From: Deltaproteobacteria bacterium | Lineage (GTDB): Bacteria > Myxococcota_A > Polyangia > Polyangiales > Houyiibacteriaceae | Reading direction: 5' to 3' | NCBI GenBank assembly: GCA_017644045.1 | Contig: JAEPMI010000010.1 | Location: 124,001-188,000 of the forward strand | Length of the DNA stretch: 64,000 bases | Shown: piece by piece, positions 30,892 through 39,630 of the stretch | How positions within the stretch are numbered: the first letter of the stretch is position 1 | How the letters are laid out: each line of letters opens with the position of its first letter | Position numbers and translations under genes: made by a program | The notes under the pieces: model-generated | What the model was told of the DNA's origin: nothing | The model's input: the letters and a program-made list of their open reading frames with translations, nothing else | Database searches by the model: none

Positions 30892-31809
30892 ATGAAGCCG
30901 ACCCTCTTCGAGGTCTTCGGGGAGACCGTCCCCGCGTACTTCGGCATGCTGATGGTGGGCTTCGGCCTCGCCATCTTCCTCGCGCAGCGGCAGGCCCGCC
31001 GCATGAAGCTCGATCACGACACGATGATCGACCTGGGCCTGTACGCGCTCCTCTGGGGCGTGATCGGCTCGCGGATCCTGCACGTGATCGCCGACGGTCT
31101 CTTCTGGGACTACGTCCACCTCTGCACCGACCCGAGCCAGGTCGAGTGGCACGTGACCGCCGCGCGCTGCGCCAAGCTCGAAGGCGTCTGGGACCCGGCC
31201 CTGGAGATCTGCCGACCCGCCGAGCGGGACTGCTTCGCGTGGGCGAAGTTCTGGAACGGCGGCCTCGCCTATTACGGCGGACTCATCGCGGCGAGCGGGT
31301 ACGGCATCTACTTCCTGCGCAAGGAGAAGTTCCCCGTCCTCAAGGGCGTGGACCTGGTCGGCATGGTCATGCCGCTCGGTCTCTTCTTCGGTCGCATGGG
31401 CTGCTTCCTCGGCGGCTGCTGCTTCGGTCAGCCCGTGGACGCGGCGTTCCCGCTCGCGGTGCGCTTCCCCGCGTGGAGCGACGCCAGCCAGGAGCAGCAC
31501 GAGCACGGCCTGCTCGACCTCCCGAGCCTGGAGTCGCTCCCCGTCCATCCGACCCAGCTCTACGAGTCCTTCGGCTGCCTGGCGATCGCGGCCTTCCTGA
31601 TGCTCGTCTGGCGCCCCCGGAAGCGCTTCGACGGCCAGCTCATGCTCCTCTTCCTGGCGCTCTACGCGGTGCTCCGCTTCGTGCTCGAGTACTTCCGCGC
31701 GGACGACCGGGGCGCGCTCCTCGGGCTGAGCACCTCGCAGCTCATCGGGGTCGTCATCCTCGGCATCGTGGCCGTGGCCTGGAAGCGCCTCTCGGCGCGA
31801 CCGACCTGA
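30892..31809 (+). CDS. lgt: Prolipoprotein diacylglyceryl transferase
   Basis: Lgt moves diacylglycerol from phosphatidylglycerol to the lipobox cysteine, the first step of lipoprotein maturation in the inner membrane. The 305-residue protein has about seven membrane segments, the FWNGGLAYYGGLIA region with the essential His-equivalent neighbourhood, the GRMGCFLGGCCFG signature with its arginine, and VHPTQLYES near the C-terminus. A loop of about 40 residues after the second segment contains two cysteines that could form a disulphide. The ATG at 30892 has GAGGAG upstream. It forms an operon with lspA and serves the many lipoproteins encoded nearby. Confidence 0.95.
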   Translation: MKPTLFEVFGETVPAYFGMLMVGFGLAIFLAQRQARRMKLDHDTMIDLGLYALLWGVIGSRILHVIADGLFWDYVHLCTDPSQVEWHVTAARCAKLEGVWDPALEICRPAERDCFAWAKFWNGGLAYYGGLIAASGYGIYFLRKEKFPVLKGVDLVGMVMPLGLFFGRMGCFLGGCCFGQPVDAAFPLAVRFPAWSDASQEQHEHGLLDLPSLESLPVHPTQLYESFGCLAIAAFLMLVWRPRKRFDGQLMLLFLALYAVLRFVLEYFRADDRGALLGLSTSQLIGVVILGIVAVAWKRLSARPT

Positions 31810-31851
31810 CCGCTACGCCCTCCTCTCCATCCGCTGCTACCCTTCGCGGCC

Positions 31852-32997
31852 ATGTGGTGGACCGTTCGCAGTCGGTGGGCATGGATTCTCGCGTCGTGTG
31901 GGGCGCTGGCGATGGGCTGCGAAGCCGGCGAGCTCTCGCAGCTCCCGGGTGAGGTCACCCTGCCCGACTACGGCACCCCGACCGGAGACGCAGGGCCGGG
32001 CGCCGATCTGGGTCCCATGCCGACCGGCGACCTCGGCCCCGGCGTCGACATGGGGACCATGCCCATGCCCGACCTCGGCCCCGGCGACCCCTGCGCCGGT
32101 GTGACCTGTGGCGCCGGGGCGAGCTGCTCCGCGGGCTCCTGCCGGTGCCTGCCGGGCTTCATCGACGTCGGTGGCGGCACCTGCGAGGCGATCGAGCCCG
32201 GGGACCCGGCCGGCCGAACCGAGGCGGACGTCTGCGACGCCTGGAACGCGGGCCGAGTGGAGAACGCGGTGGGTGGCGGCTGGACCGAGCCCAGCGACAT
32301 GTGCGACCCGGGCACCCTCTCCGCGGCCGCCATCGAGGACACCGTCCGCCGCGTGAACATGTACCGCTGGCTGGCCGGCCTCGACCCCGTGACCGACGAC
32401 CCCTCGCAGCACGCAGGGGACCAGGCCTGCGCGCTGATGATGACGCGCCAGGGCGCGCTGTCGCACGATCCCGGGACCGACTGGGCCTGCTACTCGGCTG
32501 CCGGTGCCGCGGCGGCCGGCAACAGCAACCTCGCCCTCGGCAGCCGCTCGAGCCCGGCCGCCATCGACCTCTACATGGGCGATCGCGGAGTGGCGAGCCT
32601 CGGCCACCGACGGTGGGTGCTCGCGCCGCGCCTCGGACAGATCGGCATCGGCTTCGCCGGCCGCGGTCAGTGCCTGGGCGTCTTCGACGGCAGCGGCAGC
32701 TCCGACCGGTCGTGGACCAGCTATCCGAACCAGGGTCCGGCGCCCATCGCGACCGCGCAGTTCACCTGGAGCTTCCACTCCAACGCCGGCCTTCGCGACG
32801 CGACCGTCGAGGTCCGCAGTGGCGGCATGACGCTGCCCATCAGCGTCTACTACCCCGGCAGCACCTATGGCCGGCAGGAGTCGATCGCCTGGGATCCGGA
32901 GGGCTGGACTCCGACCGCGGGCACCACCTACGAGGTCACCATCGGCAACTTCAGCGGCGGCCCGATCACGTACGACGTGACCCTGATCGACTGCTGA
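31852..32997 (+). CDS. Lipoprotein with CAP/SCP domain
   Basis: A 381-residue predicted lipoprotein. The signal ends in ALAMGC; it is followed by a linker with repeated Asp-Leu-Gly-Pro units, a small EGF-like Cys module (CAGVTCGAGASCSAGSCRC) and a CAP (cysteine-rich secretory protein) domain at about 155-300, seen in VRRVNMYRWLAGLDPV, CALMMTRQGALSHDP and SLGHRRWVLAPRLGQIGIGF. The C-terminal 80 residues look like a beta-sandwich. CAP proteins act outside the cell in binding lipids or other proteins; the target here is unknown. Confidence 0.88.
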   Translation: MWWTVRSRWAWILASCGALAMGCEAGELSQLPGEVTLPDYGTPTGDAGPGADLGPMPTGDLGPGVDMGTMPMPDLGPGDPCAGVTCGAGASCSAGSCRCLPGFIDVGGGTCEAIEPGDPAGRTEADVCDAWNAGRVENAVGGGWTEPSDMCDPGTLSAAAIEDTVRRVNMYRWLAGLDPVTDDPSQHAGDQACALMMTRQGALSHDPGTDWACYSAAGAAAAGNSNLALGSRSSPAAIDLYMGDRGVASLGHRRWVLAPRLGQIGIGFAGRGQCLGVFDGSGSSDRSWTSYPNQGPAPIATAQFTWSFHSNAGLRDATVEVRSGGMTLPISVYYPGSTYGRQESIAWDPEGWTPTAGTTYEVTIGNFSGGPITYDVTLIDC

Positions 32998-33041
32998 TCC
33001 GAGCATTCGACGCCTCGCGAGCGAGGTGCCACGCTCGCCGC

Positions 33042-34055
33042 GTGATCCACGTGCGTTTCGCCGTCGCGCTGATGCTCGCCGCCTGTACCACGCAGGCGCG
33101 GGAGCCCGCGGCTCCATCGACCGAAGCGGCGACCTGCGGCCTCGCCGAGAGCTACGCGGGGGGCGAGTGGCTCTCGCGGGACGACGTGACGCTCTGGTAC
33201 TCCGCTCGCGGACCCGTCGACGCGCCCGCGGTCGTCTTCCTCCACGGGGGTCCCGGCTACAACGGCTACGTCTTCGAGCGCGCGGTGGGCGACGCGCTCA
33301 CCGAGAGGGTGCGGCTGGTGGTCCTGGACCAGCGAGGGTGCGGGCGCTCGGCCAACCTCGACGCCGAGGCCGAGCTCGGACTCGACGCGACCCTCGACGA
33401 CCTCGAAGCGCTCCGACGGCATCTCGGCATCGAACGATGGACGGTGCTCGGGCACTCGTTCGGTGGTCTCCTCGCCGCCGCGTACGCGCTCCGACATCCC
33501 GACTCGACCGCCGGAGTGATCCTGGTGGAGACCACACCGTCCCTGCCCCGCGCGCTCGAGCACCAGCTCCAGACGACCGCTGCCGCGGCGCCCGAGCGCT
33601 GGCCCGACCATGCCGACGCCATCGCGGCGGTGGCGAACGGTGACGGACGCCCCTTCGACCGACTGCTTCGACTCTATGGCCTCACGGGCCGCGAGTCCCT
33701 GCAAGCGCTCCTCCATTGGCACGACCCGTCCAACCAGGCGCGAGCGGATCGATGGGACGAGCAGAGCGGCCTCCTCCAGTGCACCCGCCCCCGGGTTCTC
33801 GAGGCCTTCGCGGCCGATGGTCTCCTGGACGGGGAGCGGTCGACGTGGGCCGGAGCCCTCCCGAGGCCGGGCGTCCTCATCGGAGGCGCGCGCTCGAACG
33901 TGATCGGCGAGGCCGAGCTGACGCGGGCCGCCGAGAGCTGGGGCGTGGACCGGCTCACGATGGCCGAGAGCGGCCACTTTCCCTACGTCGAGGAGCCAGC
34001 CGCGTTCGTCGAGGCCGTCCATTCGGCCGCCGAGACCTTTCACGACCCCCCGTGA
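33042..34055 (+). CDS. Lipid-anchored alpha/beta hydrolase, proline iminopeptidase-like (S33)
   Basis: A 337-residue alpha/beta hydrolase. The oxyanion motif HGGPG is at 68-72, DQRGCGRS at 96-103 and the nucleophile Ser139 in GHSFGG; the acid is probably in the LIGGARSNVIGE region and the His in ESGHFPYVEEP. This set is that of S33 peptidases, which remove N-terminal proline or hydrolyse amides and esters. The signal RFAVALMLAAC has a lipobox, so it is exported, unlike typical cytoplasmic enzymes. The GTG at 33042 is chosen; GTG 33051 is an alternative. Confidence 0.88.
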   Translation: MIHVRFAVALMLAACTTQAREPAAPSTEAATCGLAESYAGGEWLSRDDVTLWYSARGPVDAPAVVFLHGGPGYNGYVFERAVGDALTERVRLVVLDQRGCGRSANLDAEAELGLDATLDDLEALRRHLGIERWTVLGHSFGGLLAAAYALRHPDSTAGVILVETTPSLPRALEHQLQTTAAAAPERWPDHADAIAAVANGDGRPFDRLLRLYGLTGRESLQALLHWHDPSNQARADRWDEQSGLLQCTRPRVLEAFAADGLLDGERSTWAGALPRPGVLIGGARSNVIGEAELTRAAESWGVDRLTMAESGHFPYVEEPAAFVEAVHSAAETFHDPP

Positions 34056-34118
34056 GGAGCCGCGGGTGCGCTCTTTTGCCACGTTGAGCGTGGGGCGCCC
34101 TCGCCTATCGTCCGGGCC

Positions 34119-34925
34119 ATGCGACTCCTCCTCTCATGTGTCCTCGCGCTCGGTCTCGTCTCGTGCGGAGACGGGGACGACCCGCTCCAGACCATCCAGT
34201 TCGCCGCCATGTCGGGGACCGAGCCGATCAGCTGCGGCGGGACCTACGCCGGCCTGGGCTCGGCGGGCGCGGACCTGACCATTCGCGACTTCCGCTTCTA
34301 CGTGCACGACGTCCGTTTGGTGGATGCCTCGGGCGCCGAGACGCCGCTGGTGCTCGAGAACGACGGCATGTGGCAGGACGGCACCGTGGCCCTCCTGGAC
34401 TTCGAGGACGGCTGCGGCGAGATGGGCAACGCCGACCTTCGCACGGTCATCGAGGGTCGCGCGCCGGACGGCGACTACACCGGCATCCGGTTCAAGCTCG
34501 GCGTCCCGGAAGAGCTCAACCACCAGGACCCGGTCGCCGCCGCGCCCCCGCTCTCGCTGACCGAGATGTTCTGGAGCTGGAACGGCGGGTACAAGTTCGC
34601 CCGGATCGAGGGCAACAGCACCGCGCTCGACGGCTGGCGCCTACACCTCGGCAGCACCCGCTGCGAGGGCGACATGATGGGCACCGCGACCTGCATGGAC
34701 GGCAACCGCCCCGAGGTCTCGGTCGATCTCGATCCGCTCAACGACACCGTCGTCGCCGACCTCCAGGGCCTGGTCGACGGGTCCGCGCTCGACAACACCA
34801 TGGAGACCGCGCCGGGCTGCATGTCCGCGCCGACCGACCCGGACTGCGCGCCCATCTTCGACAACCTGGGCCTGACCTTCGGCGGCACCGCCTCGACGGG
34901 CCAGTCGTTCTTCCGCGCTCCGTGA
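34119..34925 (+). CDS. MbnP-like four-Cys metal-binding lipoprotein (MXAN_0976 family)
   Basis: A 268-residue lipoprotein (signal ending in GLVSC) of the family described as the four-cysteine half of a 'metallo-mystery pair', related to MbnP, a periplasmic copper-binding protein. Evidence is the order FRFYVHDVRLVD, LLDFEDGCG, YTGIRFKLGVPEELNH, SLTEMFWSWNGGYKFARIEG, HLGSTRCEGD and a late Cys in PGCMSAPTDPDC. The usual partner, a di-haem MbnH-like enzyme (MXAN_0977 family), is not adjacent on either side. The next gene is a RegB-type redox sensor, 28 bases away. A role in copper handling is inferred from the family. Confidence 0.85.
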   Translation: MRLLLSCVLALGLVSCGDGDDPLQTIQFAAMSGTEPISCGGTYAGLGSAGADLTIRDFRFYVHDVRLVDASGAETPLVLENDGMWQDGTVALLDFEDGCGEMGNADLRTVIEGRAPDGDYTGIRFKLGVPEELNHQDPVAAAPPLSLTEMFWSWNGGYKFARIEGNSTALDGWRLHLGSTRCEGDMMGTATCMDGNRPEVSVDLDPLNDTVVADLQGLVDGSALDNTMETAPGCMSAPTDPDCAPIFDNLGLTFGGTASTGQSFFRAP

Positions 34926-34953
34926 GGCTCGCGACCATCCGTGTCATCGTCCG

Positions 34954-36258
34954 ATGATGACGCGGACCTCGTCCCCGCTGGTCGGAGCGGTATCCAGCGC
35001 TCGACCGAGTCCGTCTCGACCGGAGGCGCCCTCCGACGCCCAGGTGGGCTTGTCGTGGCTCTGGACCCTGCGCTGGGGGGCGGCGGTCGGTCAGCTCGGG
35101 CTCATCCTCATCGGTGAGCTCGCGTTCGGAGGCTTTCGCCAGCTCGAGCTCATGCTCGCGCTCGCCGCCTCCACGGCGCTCTCGAACCTCGCGTTCTCTC
35201 GGCTCCGGTTCCGAGCGGAGGGCTGGCTCCTGCCGGCCGTGCTGGTCTTCGACGTCGCGTTGCTCACCGCGATGCTGGCGGTCAGCGGGGGCGCGTCGAA
35301 CCCGTTCTCCGTCTTCTTCCTCGTGCACGTGGCGCTCGCCGCGGTGCTCCTCCCGCCCGTGTACGCCTGGGCGATGGTCGCGCTGACCGTCGCCGCCTTC
35401 GGCGCGCTCTTCGCGCTGCCGACCGACCCGCACGCCATGCACATGCACGGCGGCGGCTTCGGCGCTCACCTCTGGGGCATGTGGGTCGCCTTCGCCCTCG
35501 CCGCGAGCTTCGTCGCCTACTTCATCGGGCGCGTCACGACGGCGCTCAAGGAGCGCGACAAGCGGCTCGCCGAGATGGCGGAGCTCGCCGCTCAGAACGA
35601 GCGGCTGGCGAGCCTCTCGGTCTTCTCGGCCAACGCCGCGCACGAGCTCGGCACCCCGCTCGGGACGATCGCGCTTGCGGCCGGCGAGCTCGCGAGCACC
35701 CTCACCGATCCCAGCGCGCGCGACGACGCACGGCTCGTGTGCGACGAGGTCGCTCGCTGCCGCGCCATCCTCGCGGACCTCTCGTCGCGCGCGGGCGAAT
35801 CCATGGGCGAGATGCCAGCGCCCACGACCACGAGCGCGGTGGTGGAGCGCGCGGTGGCGTCCTTGCCTCCCGTGTTGGCCAGCCGGCTCGACCGGGACGT
35901 GCCGGACCTCCAGCTGGTCGCGCCCGCCGCGACCCTCGCGCAGATGCTCCACAACCTGCTGCGGAACGCGCTCGAGGCCAGCGAAGACTCGCCCGTCGAG
36001 CTGAAGGTCGAGGACCGCGAGGGCGCGCTGCGCTTCGTGGTCGCGGACCGAGGTGCCGGCATCGCCCCAGAAGTGAACGACAAGCTCGGGACGCCCTTCG
36101 TGTCCACCAAGGCCGAAGGTCTCGGGCTCGGCATCTACCTCGTGCGCTCCTACGCGGAGCGTACGGGGGGCGAGTTCGAGTTGGTCCCGCGCGAGGGCGG
36201 TGGGACGCTTGCTCGGTTGACGGTCCCGCGCGACATCCACACCGCGGAAGGGCGATGA
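34954..36258 (+). CDS. regB: Redox sensor histidine kinase, RegB/ActS family
   Basis: A 434-residue membrane histidine kinase. Six membrane segments fill residues 33-195; the quinone-binding heptad GGASNPF is at 112-118. The phosphorylated His230 lies in ANAAHELGTPLGT, the exact RegB type H-box. A cysteine at 269 (EVARCRAIL) matches the position of the redox-active cysteine of RegB. The ATPase domain has NLLRNALEAS, DRGAGI and TKAEGLGLGIYL. A His/Met-rich loop (HAMHMHGGGFGAH) lies before the last membrane segment. It should sense respiratory quinone redox state. Its stop overlaps regA (ATGA). Confidence 0.9.
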   Translation: MMTRTSSPLVGAVSSARPSPSRPEAPSDAQVGLSWLWTLRWGAAVGQLGLILIGELAFGGFRQLELMLALAASTALSNLAFSRLRFRAEGWLLPAVLVFDVALLTAMLAVSGGASNPFSVFFLVHVALAAVLLPPVYAWAMVALTVAAFGALFALPTDPHAMHMHGGGFGAHLWGMWVAFALAASFVAYFIGRVTTALKERDKRLAEMAELAAQNERLASLSVFSANAAHELGTPLGTIALAAGELASTLTDPSARDDARLVCDEVARCRAILADLSSRAGESMGEMPAPTTTSAVVERAVASLPPVLASRLDRDVPDLQLVAPAATLAQMLHNLLRNALEASEDSPVELKVEDREGALRFVVADRGAGIAPEVNDKLGTPFVSTKAEGLGLGIYLVRSYAERTGGEFELVPREGGGTLARLTVPRDIHTAEGR

Positions 36259-36797
36259 GCGAAGACCTCCAACGCTCGGTGCTCGTGGTCGACGACGAGG
36301 AGACGTTCCGCAAGCGACTGATGCGCGCGCTCGAGGGGCGCGGCTTCGAAGTGCGTGGAGCGTCGTCGGCGGACGAAGCGATCGAGCTGGCCGGCGAGGA
36401 GAGCCCAGAGTGTGCGGTGGTCGATCTGCGCATGCCCGGAAAGTCGGGGCTGCACGCCGTGCGGGGGCTGCACGCGATCGATCCGCACACGCGCATCGTC
36501 GTGCTCACCGGCTACGGCAGCATCGCGACCGCGCTCGACGCCGTGCGCTCGGGCGCCGTGCACTACCTGACGAAGCCGGCCGAGCTCGACGAGATCGTCG
36601 CCGCGTTCGACCACGACGGATCGCCCGACGCCGAGCCACCGCCGACGGTGGTGCCGAGCCTCGGACGCATCGAGTGGGAACACATCGACCGAGTCATGAC
36701 GCAGGTCGACGGCAACATCACTCGAGCCGCCAAGCTGCTGGGCATTCATCGCCGTTCGCTCCAACGGAAGCTGGCGAAGCGACCCGACCGTCGGTAG
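36255..36797 (+). CDS. regA: Redox response regulator, RegA/ActR family
   Basis: A 180-residue response regulator with a receiver domain (VVDDEE, phospho-Asp in VVDLRMPGKSG, Thr in LTGYGS, Lys in TKPA), a proline linker (EPPPTVV) and a Fis-type helix-turn-helix, VDGNITRAAKLLGIHRRSLQ. This is the compact RegA layout. It is translationally coupled to the sensor by a 4-base overlap, so phosphotransfer between them is expected. Targets in relatives are respiratory and redox genes; the following CcmH-like gene, 60 bases away, could be one. Confidence 0.92.
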   Translation: MSEDLQRSVLVVDDEETFRKRLMRALEGRGFEVRGASSADEAIELAGEESPECAVVDLRMPGKSGLHAVRGLHAIDPHTRIVVLTGYGSIATALDAVRSGAVHYLTKPAELDEIVAAFDHDGSPDAEPPPTVVPSLGRIEWEHIDRVMTQVDGNITRAAKLLGIHRRSLQRKLAKRPDRR

Positions 36798-36857
36798 CCA
36801 ACACCCGCGACGATTCGCCGCGTCGACAGACCGAGCGCGTGGACCGAGGCTGAGCCG

Positions 36858-37292
36858 GTGTTCGCCCGTCTCCTCGCGTTCGCGCTCCTGATGCCGACCG
36901 TCGCCGCCGCTCAGCCCGAGCCGGCCAATGCCGAGGAGGTCGTACGCCAGGTGATGAGCCCCTTCTGCCCCGGGAAGGTGCTCTCGGACTGCCCCAGCCC
37001 GCGCGCCGCCGAGTGGCGCATCGACGTGCACCAATGGGCCAGCGAAGGGGTCCCGGCTCCAGAGATCATCGAGCGGCTGCAGACGCGGGCCCCCGACTTC
37101 GATCTGCTGCGGCGCCCTCCCCCGCGAGAGACCGGCGCCCTCCCCATCGCGGCCTTCGCGCTCGCATCGTTGGTGCTCATCTGGGCAGCACGAAGACTGC
37201 TGAGCCGCGACGACTCCAGCGATGAGGCCGACGCCGCCCGCACCCTCTATGATGAGCGACTCGACGAGGAGCTCGCTCGCCTGGGGGATTGA
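36858..37292 (+). CDS. CcmH-like cytochrome c biogenesis protein
   Basis: A 144-residue protein with a cleavable signal (AVAAAQ type, cut near 18), a periplasmic helical domain and one membrane segment at about 94-113 (IAAFALASLVLIWAARRLL), then a short cytoplasmic tail. The layout is that of CcmH/NrfF, which holds apocytochrome c for haem attachment. The usual CPVC-type motif LRCxxC is replaced by SPFCPGKVLSDCPS, with cysteines at 37 and 45 (C-x7-C), seen in a subgroup of relatives. Start is GTG 36858. No other ccm gene is nearby. Confidence 0.75.
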   Translation: MFARLLAFALLMPTVAAAQPEPANAEEVVRQVMSPFCPGKVLSDCPSPRAAEWRIDVHQWASEGVPAPEIIERLQTRAPDFDLLRRPPPRETGALPIAAFALASLVLIWAARRLLSRDDSSDEADAARTLYDERLDEELARLGD

Positions 37293-37353
37293 GTCGAGGA
37301 ACCGTGCAGAACTCCTAACCGACGCTCGTGGCGACCCTGGGTAGCGTCTCCGC

Positions 37354-39291
37354 ATGCATGGTCGACACCCCGCATCCCCCTCTCCGGTCCACACCGCAGG
37401 GCACTTCTTCGCGTTCGTGCTGTTGGTCTGTTCCCTGAGCGCCTGCGGGTCAGCGCCCGAAGGCGACGACGGCGCTCGGGATGGCGCCGTGGCCGACGCT
37501 GGTGGCGACCGCACCGACGCAGACGCAGACGGCGGAGCCCCATGCGAAGGGGACGATTGCCCTCCCGCCGCGCCGGTTCTCGAGAGCGCCGAACGAAGCG
37601 GCGCCGGCATCGTGCTGCGTTTCCGCCAGCCCGAGCGATCGCTCATCCCCGAGGGTGGGTACGACACCTATGTGAACGGCGTCGACCTGAACGACACTGC
37701 CGAGCATGCGGGCTTCGAGCGGGTCATCGAAGGCCTCGGTGCGGCTCGGGAACACTGCTTCACGCTCGAGGCTCGCTACACCCAGCTCGATCCCGCGGAG
37801 TTCCTCGAGTCGAACGAGCTCTGCGTTCCGGCGTCCGAGCCCGTTCTCGCGTTCCCCGGAGCGGTCGGACCGAACGTCGAGAACATCACCGGGGGGCGCG
37901 ACGGGACCCTGTGCTTCGTGACCACCACCGCACTCGACGGGAGCGGGAGCCATGACGCCGCCACCGACACCTACAGTGGGTCACTGGACTACTGCTGGGG
38001 CCTCGACGTCCCGTCGAAGACGATCGTCTTCCGGATCTCCGGAGTCTTCGCGACGAGCGACATCTCGCGGCTCTACCAGAGCGGGAACGGAAGCAACCAC
38101 GGCAACATCACGCTCCTCGGGTACACGGCGCCTTTCCCCGGCGTGTTCATCTACGGCTCCACGCTTGTCAACGACAACGGCGCGGGGAATCTGATCGTTC
38201 GTGGCATCACCGCGCTGACCGGCGCTCACGCGGAGTTCGCGCGGCACGATGGCATCGGGGTCTACGGTTCACCCGACGTCATCATCGCGGACGTGACCGC
38301 GGGCTGGAGCGCCGACGAGGACATCAGTCTCACCGGCCGGAACTCCACGCAGCAATACAACCTGCTGCTCGAAGGATTCCCCAACCACAGCAAGGCGGGA
38401 ATCATGGGTCCGGCAGCGGCGCACGTCGGTCGCGAGGTGCACGACGTCGCCGGGCACCACAGCGTCGCGATCCACGTGCAGAACCGCCTCTTCAACACCG
38501 GGATGGACGCGCTCTCGCAGGCCGACATGTGGAACAACTGCGGCTACAACTTCGCGGGCCGCGCCTTCTCGATGATCTGCAACAACCGGTTCAACTACGT
38601 CGCGAACTACTTCCGATGGAACCGAGACGACGAAGCGCACGCGTTCTACTGGAACGGCTCTCATCAGCACGTCGAAGGCTGCGGGATCCCCGACGCGTCG
38701 TTCTACTGGGCCGACAACGTCGTGACCGATCCCTCGGGTGCGACCACCTACTCCAACGTCGGTGGGGCAGGCGGCGACCGTGCGCTCGGCGAACATCACA
38801 TCAGCGCCGCGGGCTACACCGCAGGCCACGCGCTACCCGACGAGTGGTTCGTCGACGAGCCGTTCGCTTGGCTCGATGAGCGCACGCACGTGAGCTCTGC
38901 CGAAGAGGCGTACGAGGAGCTTGTCGTCGCGGGAGAGGTCGGGAGTCGCTGGTACATGGACGAGACCGGCACGGTGCAGACGCACCACGAGCCGTTCGTC
39001 CAAGCCTACCTCGACGACTTCATCCACGGGACGACCCATGCGTTCCGAAACGACAGCGATGCGTTCACGCGGCCGTCCGTGTCGCCCTCGGGAACGGCTT
39101 ACGTCGACACCGACCGCGACGGCATGGCCGACGCATTCGAGGATGCGCACGGACTCGACCGCGACGACCCGAGCGACGGTACGGAGGTGCAGAGCCACTG
39201 GGTGTTCGGTGAAGAGACGTGGACCAACCCCGGCTACCCGAACCGTGAGGTGTTCTTCTATCAGCACGACATTCGGCGCGGGCTCGAATGA
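37354..39291 (+). CDS. Pectate lyase-like parallel beta-helix lipoprotein
   Basis: A 645-residue lipid-anchored protein. After a signal with lipobox SLSAC and an Asp/Ala/Gly linker comes a fibronectin-like strand region (about 75-160), then a right-handed beta-helix with Asn ladders (GNITLLGYTAPFPGVFIYG, VRGITALTGAHAEFARHDG, VIIADVTAGWSADEDISLTG), like polysaccharide lyase family 1 and relatives. Near the C-terminus TDRDGMADAFEDAHGLDRDD is a thrombospondin type 3 calcium loop. It may cleave or bind pectin-like or uronic acid polymers; catalytic residues cannot be placed with certainty. The ATG at 37354 has no strong ribosome site. Confidence 0.82.
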   Translation: MHGRHPASPSPVHTAGHFFAFVLLVCSLSACGSAPEGDDGARDGAVADAGGDRTDADADGGAPCEGDDCPPAAPVLESAERSGAGIVLRFRQPERSLIPEGGYDTYVNGVDLNDTAEHAGFERVIEGLGAAREHCFTLEARYTQLDPAEFLESNELCVPASEPVLAFPGAVGPNVENITGGRDGTLCFVTTTALDGSGSHDAATDTYSGSLDYCWGLDVPSKTIVFRISGVFATSDISRLYQSGNGSNHGNITLLGYTAPFPGVFIYGSTLVNDNGAGNLIVRGITALTGAHAEFARHDGIGVYGSPDVIIADVTAGWSADEDISLTGRNSTQQYNLLLEGFPNHSKAGIMGPAAAHVGREVHDVAGHHSVAIHVQNRLFNTGMDALSQADMWNNCGYNFAGRAFSMICNNRFNYVANYFRWNRDDEAHAFYWNGSHQHVEGCGIPDASFYWADNVVTDPSGATTYSNVGGAGGDRALGEHHISAAGYTAGHALPDEWFVDEPFAWLDERTHVSSAEEAYEELVVAGEVGSRWYMDETGTVQTHHEPFVQAYLDDFIHGTTHAFRNDSDAFTRPSVSPSGTAYVDTDRDGMADAFEDAHGLDRDDPSDGTEVQSHWVFGEETWTNPGYPNREVFFYQHDIRRGLE

Positions 39292-39405
39292 ACCCACCGT
39301 CGCCGCCCGAGTCGCGACAGCACACCACGGGTGGTGGACCAAAACGGCCACCCACCCAAGATATGGATTGACCCGTCGCCAGCCGTTGCCCTACGTTGCG
39401 TGACG
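39292..39405. other. Upstream part of the nrd leader region
   Basis: These 114 bases between the beta-helix gene and the riboswitch hold a small inverted repeat (CACCAC/GTGGTG around 39313-39326), which could end the upstream transcript, and the candidate promoter at 39368-39397. With the riboswitch and expression platform, the whole gap before nrdA is 444 bases. Confidence 0.5.
39368..39397 (+). promoter_or_regulatory. Candidate promoter of the nrdAB transcript
   Basis: TTGACC (39368-39373), an 18-base spacer and TACGTT (39392-39397). Transcription would start close to 39404, right where the riboswitch fold begins, which supports the assignment. Confidence 0.5.
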
Positions 39406-39600
39406 TCGTTGGTGCCTGCGGTTCGCCGGAGGCCTCGAGGTGAGCACACCTCGGGAGGGAACCTGGTGTGATTCCAGGGCTGCCCCGCAGCGGTCAGTGG
39501 GAACGAAAGCCGTCATCGAGCACTGGAGCGTCAGCTCTGGGAAGCGACGGCCGGTAGGAACCGGCAACGCCGAACGCCCACGAGCCCGAAGACCTGCCGC
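39406..39600 (+). ncRNA. Cobalamin (adenosylcobalamin) riboswitch
   Basis: The aptamer landmarks appear in order: GGGAGGGAACCTGGTGTGA (from 39453), TTCC then the B12 box GCTGCCCCGCAGCGGT (39479-39494), AGTGGGAACGAAAGC (39496-39510), CACTGG (39521-39526), GGGAAGCGACGG (39539-39550) and the closing GAGCCCGAAGACCTGCC (39582-39598). This is the class I cobalamin riboswitch, which on binding adenosylcobalamin usually shuts off the gene behind it. The gene behind is class I ribonucleotide reductase, a B12-independent enzyme, so shut-off in the presence of B12 makes sense. Confidence 0.93.
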
Positions 39601-39608
39601 GATGCGTT

Positions 39609-39630
39609 TTCCAGAGTCTCGCCTCTGGAA
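39609..39630 (+). promoter_or_regulatory. Hairpin in the riboswitch expression platform
   Basis: TTCCAGAG (39609-39616) and CTCTGGAA (39623-39630) form a perfect eight-base stem with loop TCTCGC, just after the aptamer and about 105 bases before the nrdA start. It may be the terminator or anti-sequestering stem of the switch. A further GC-rich fold lies at about 39636-39665. Confidence 0.5.
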
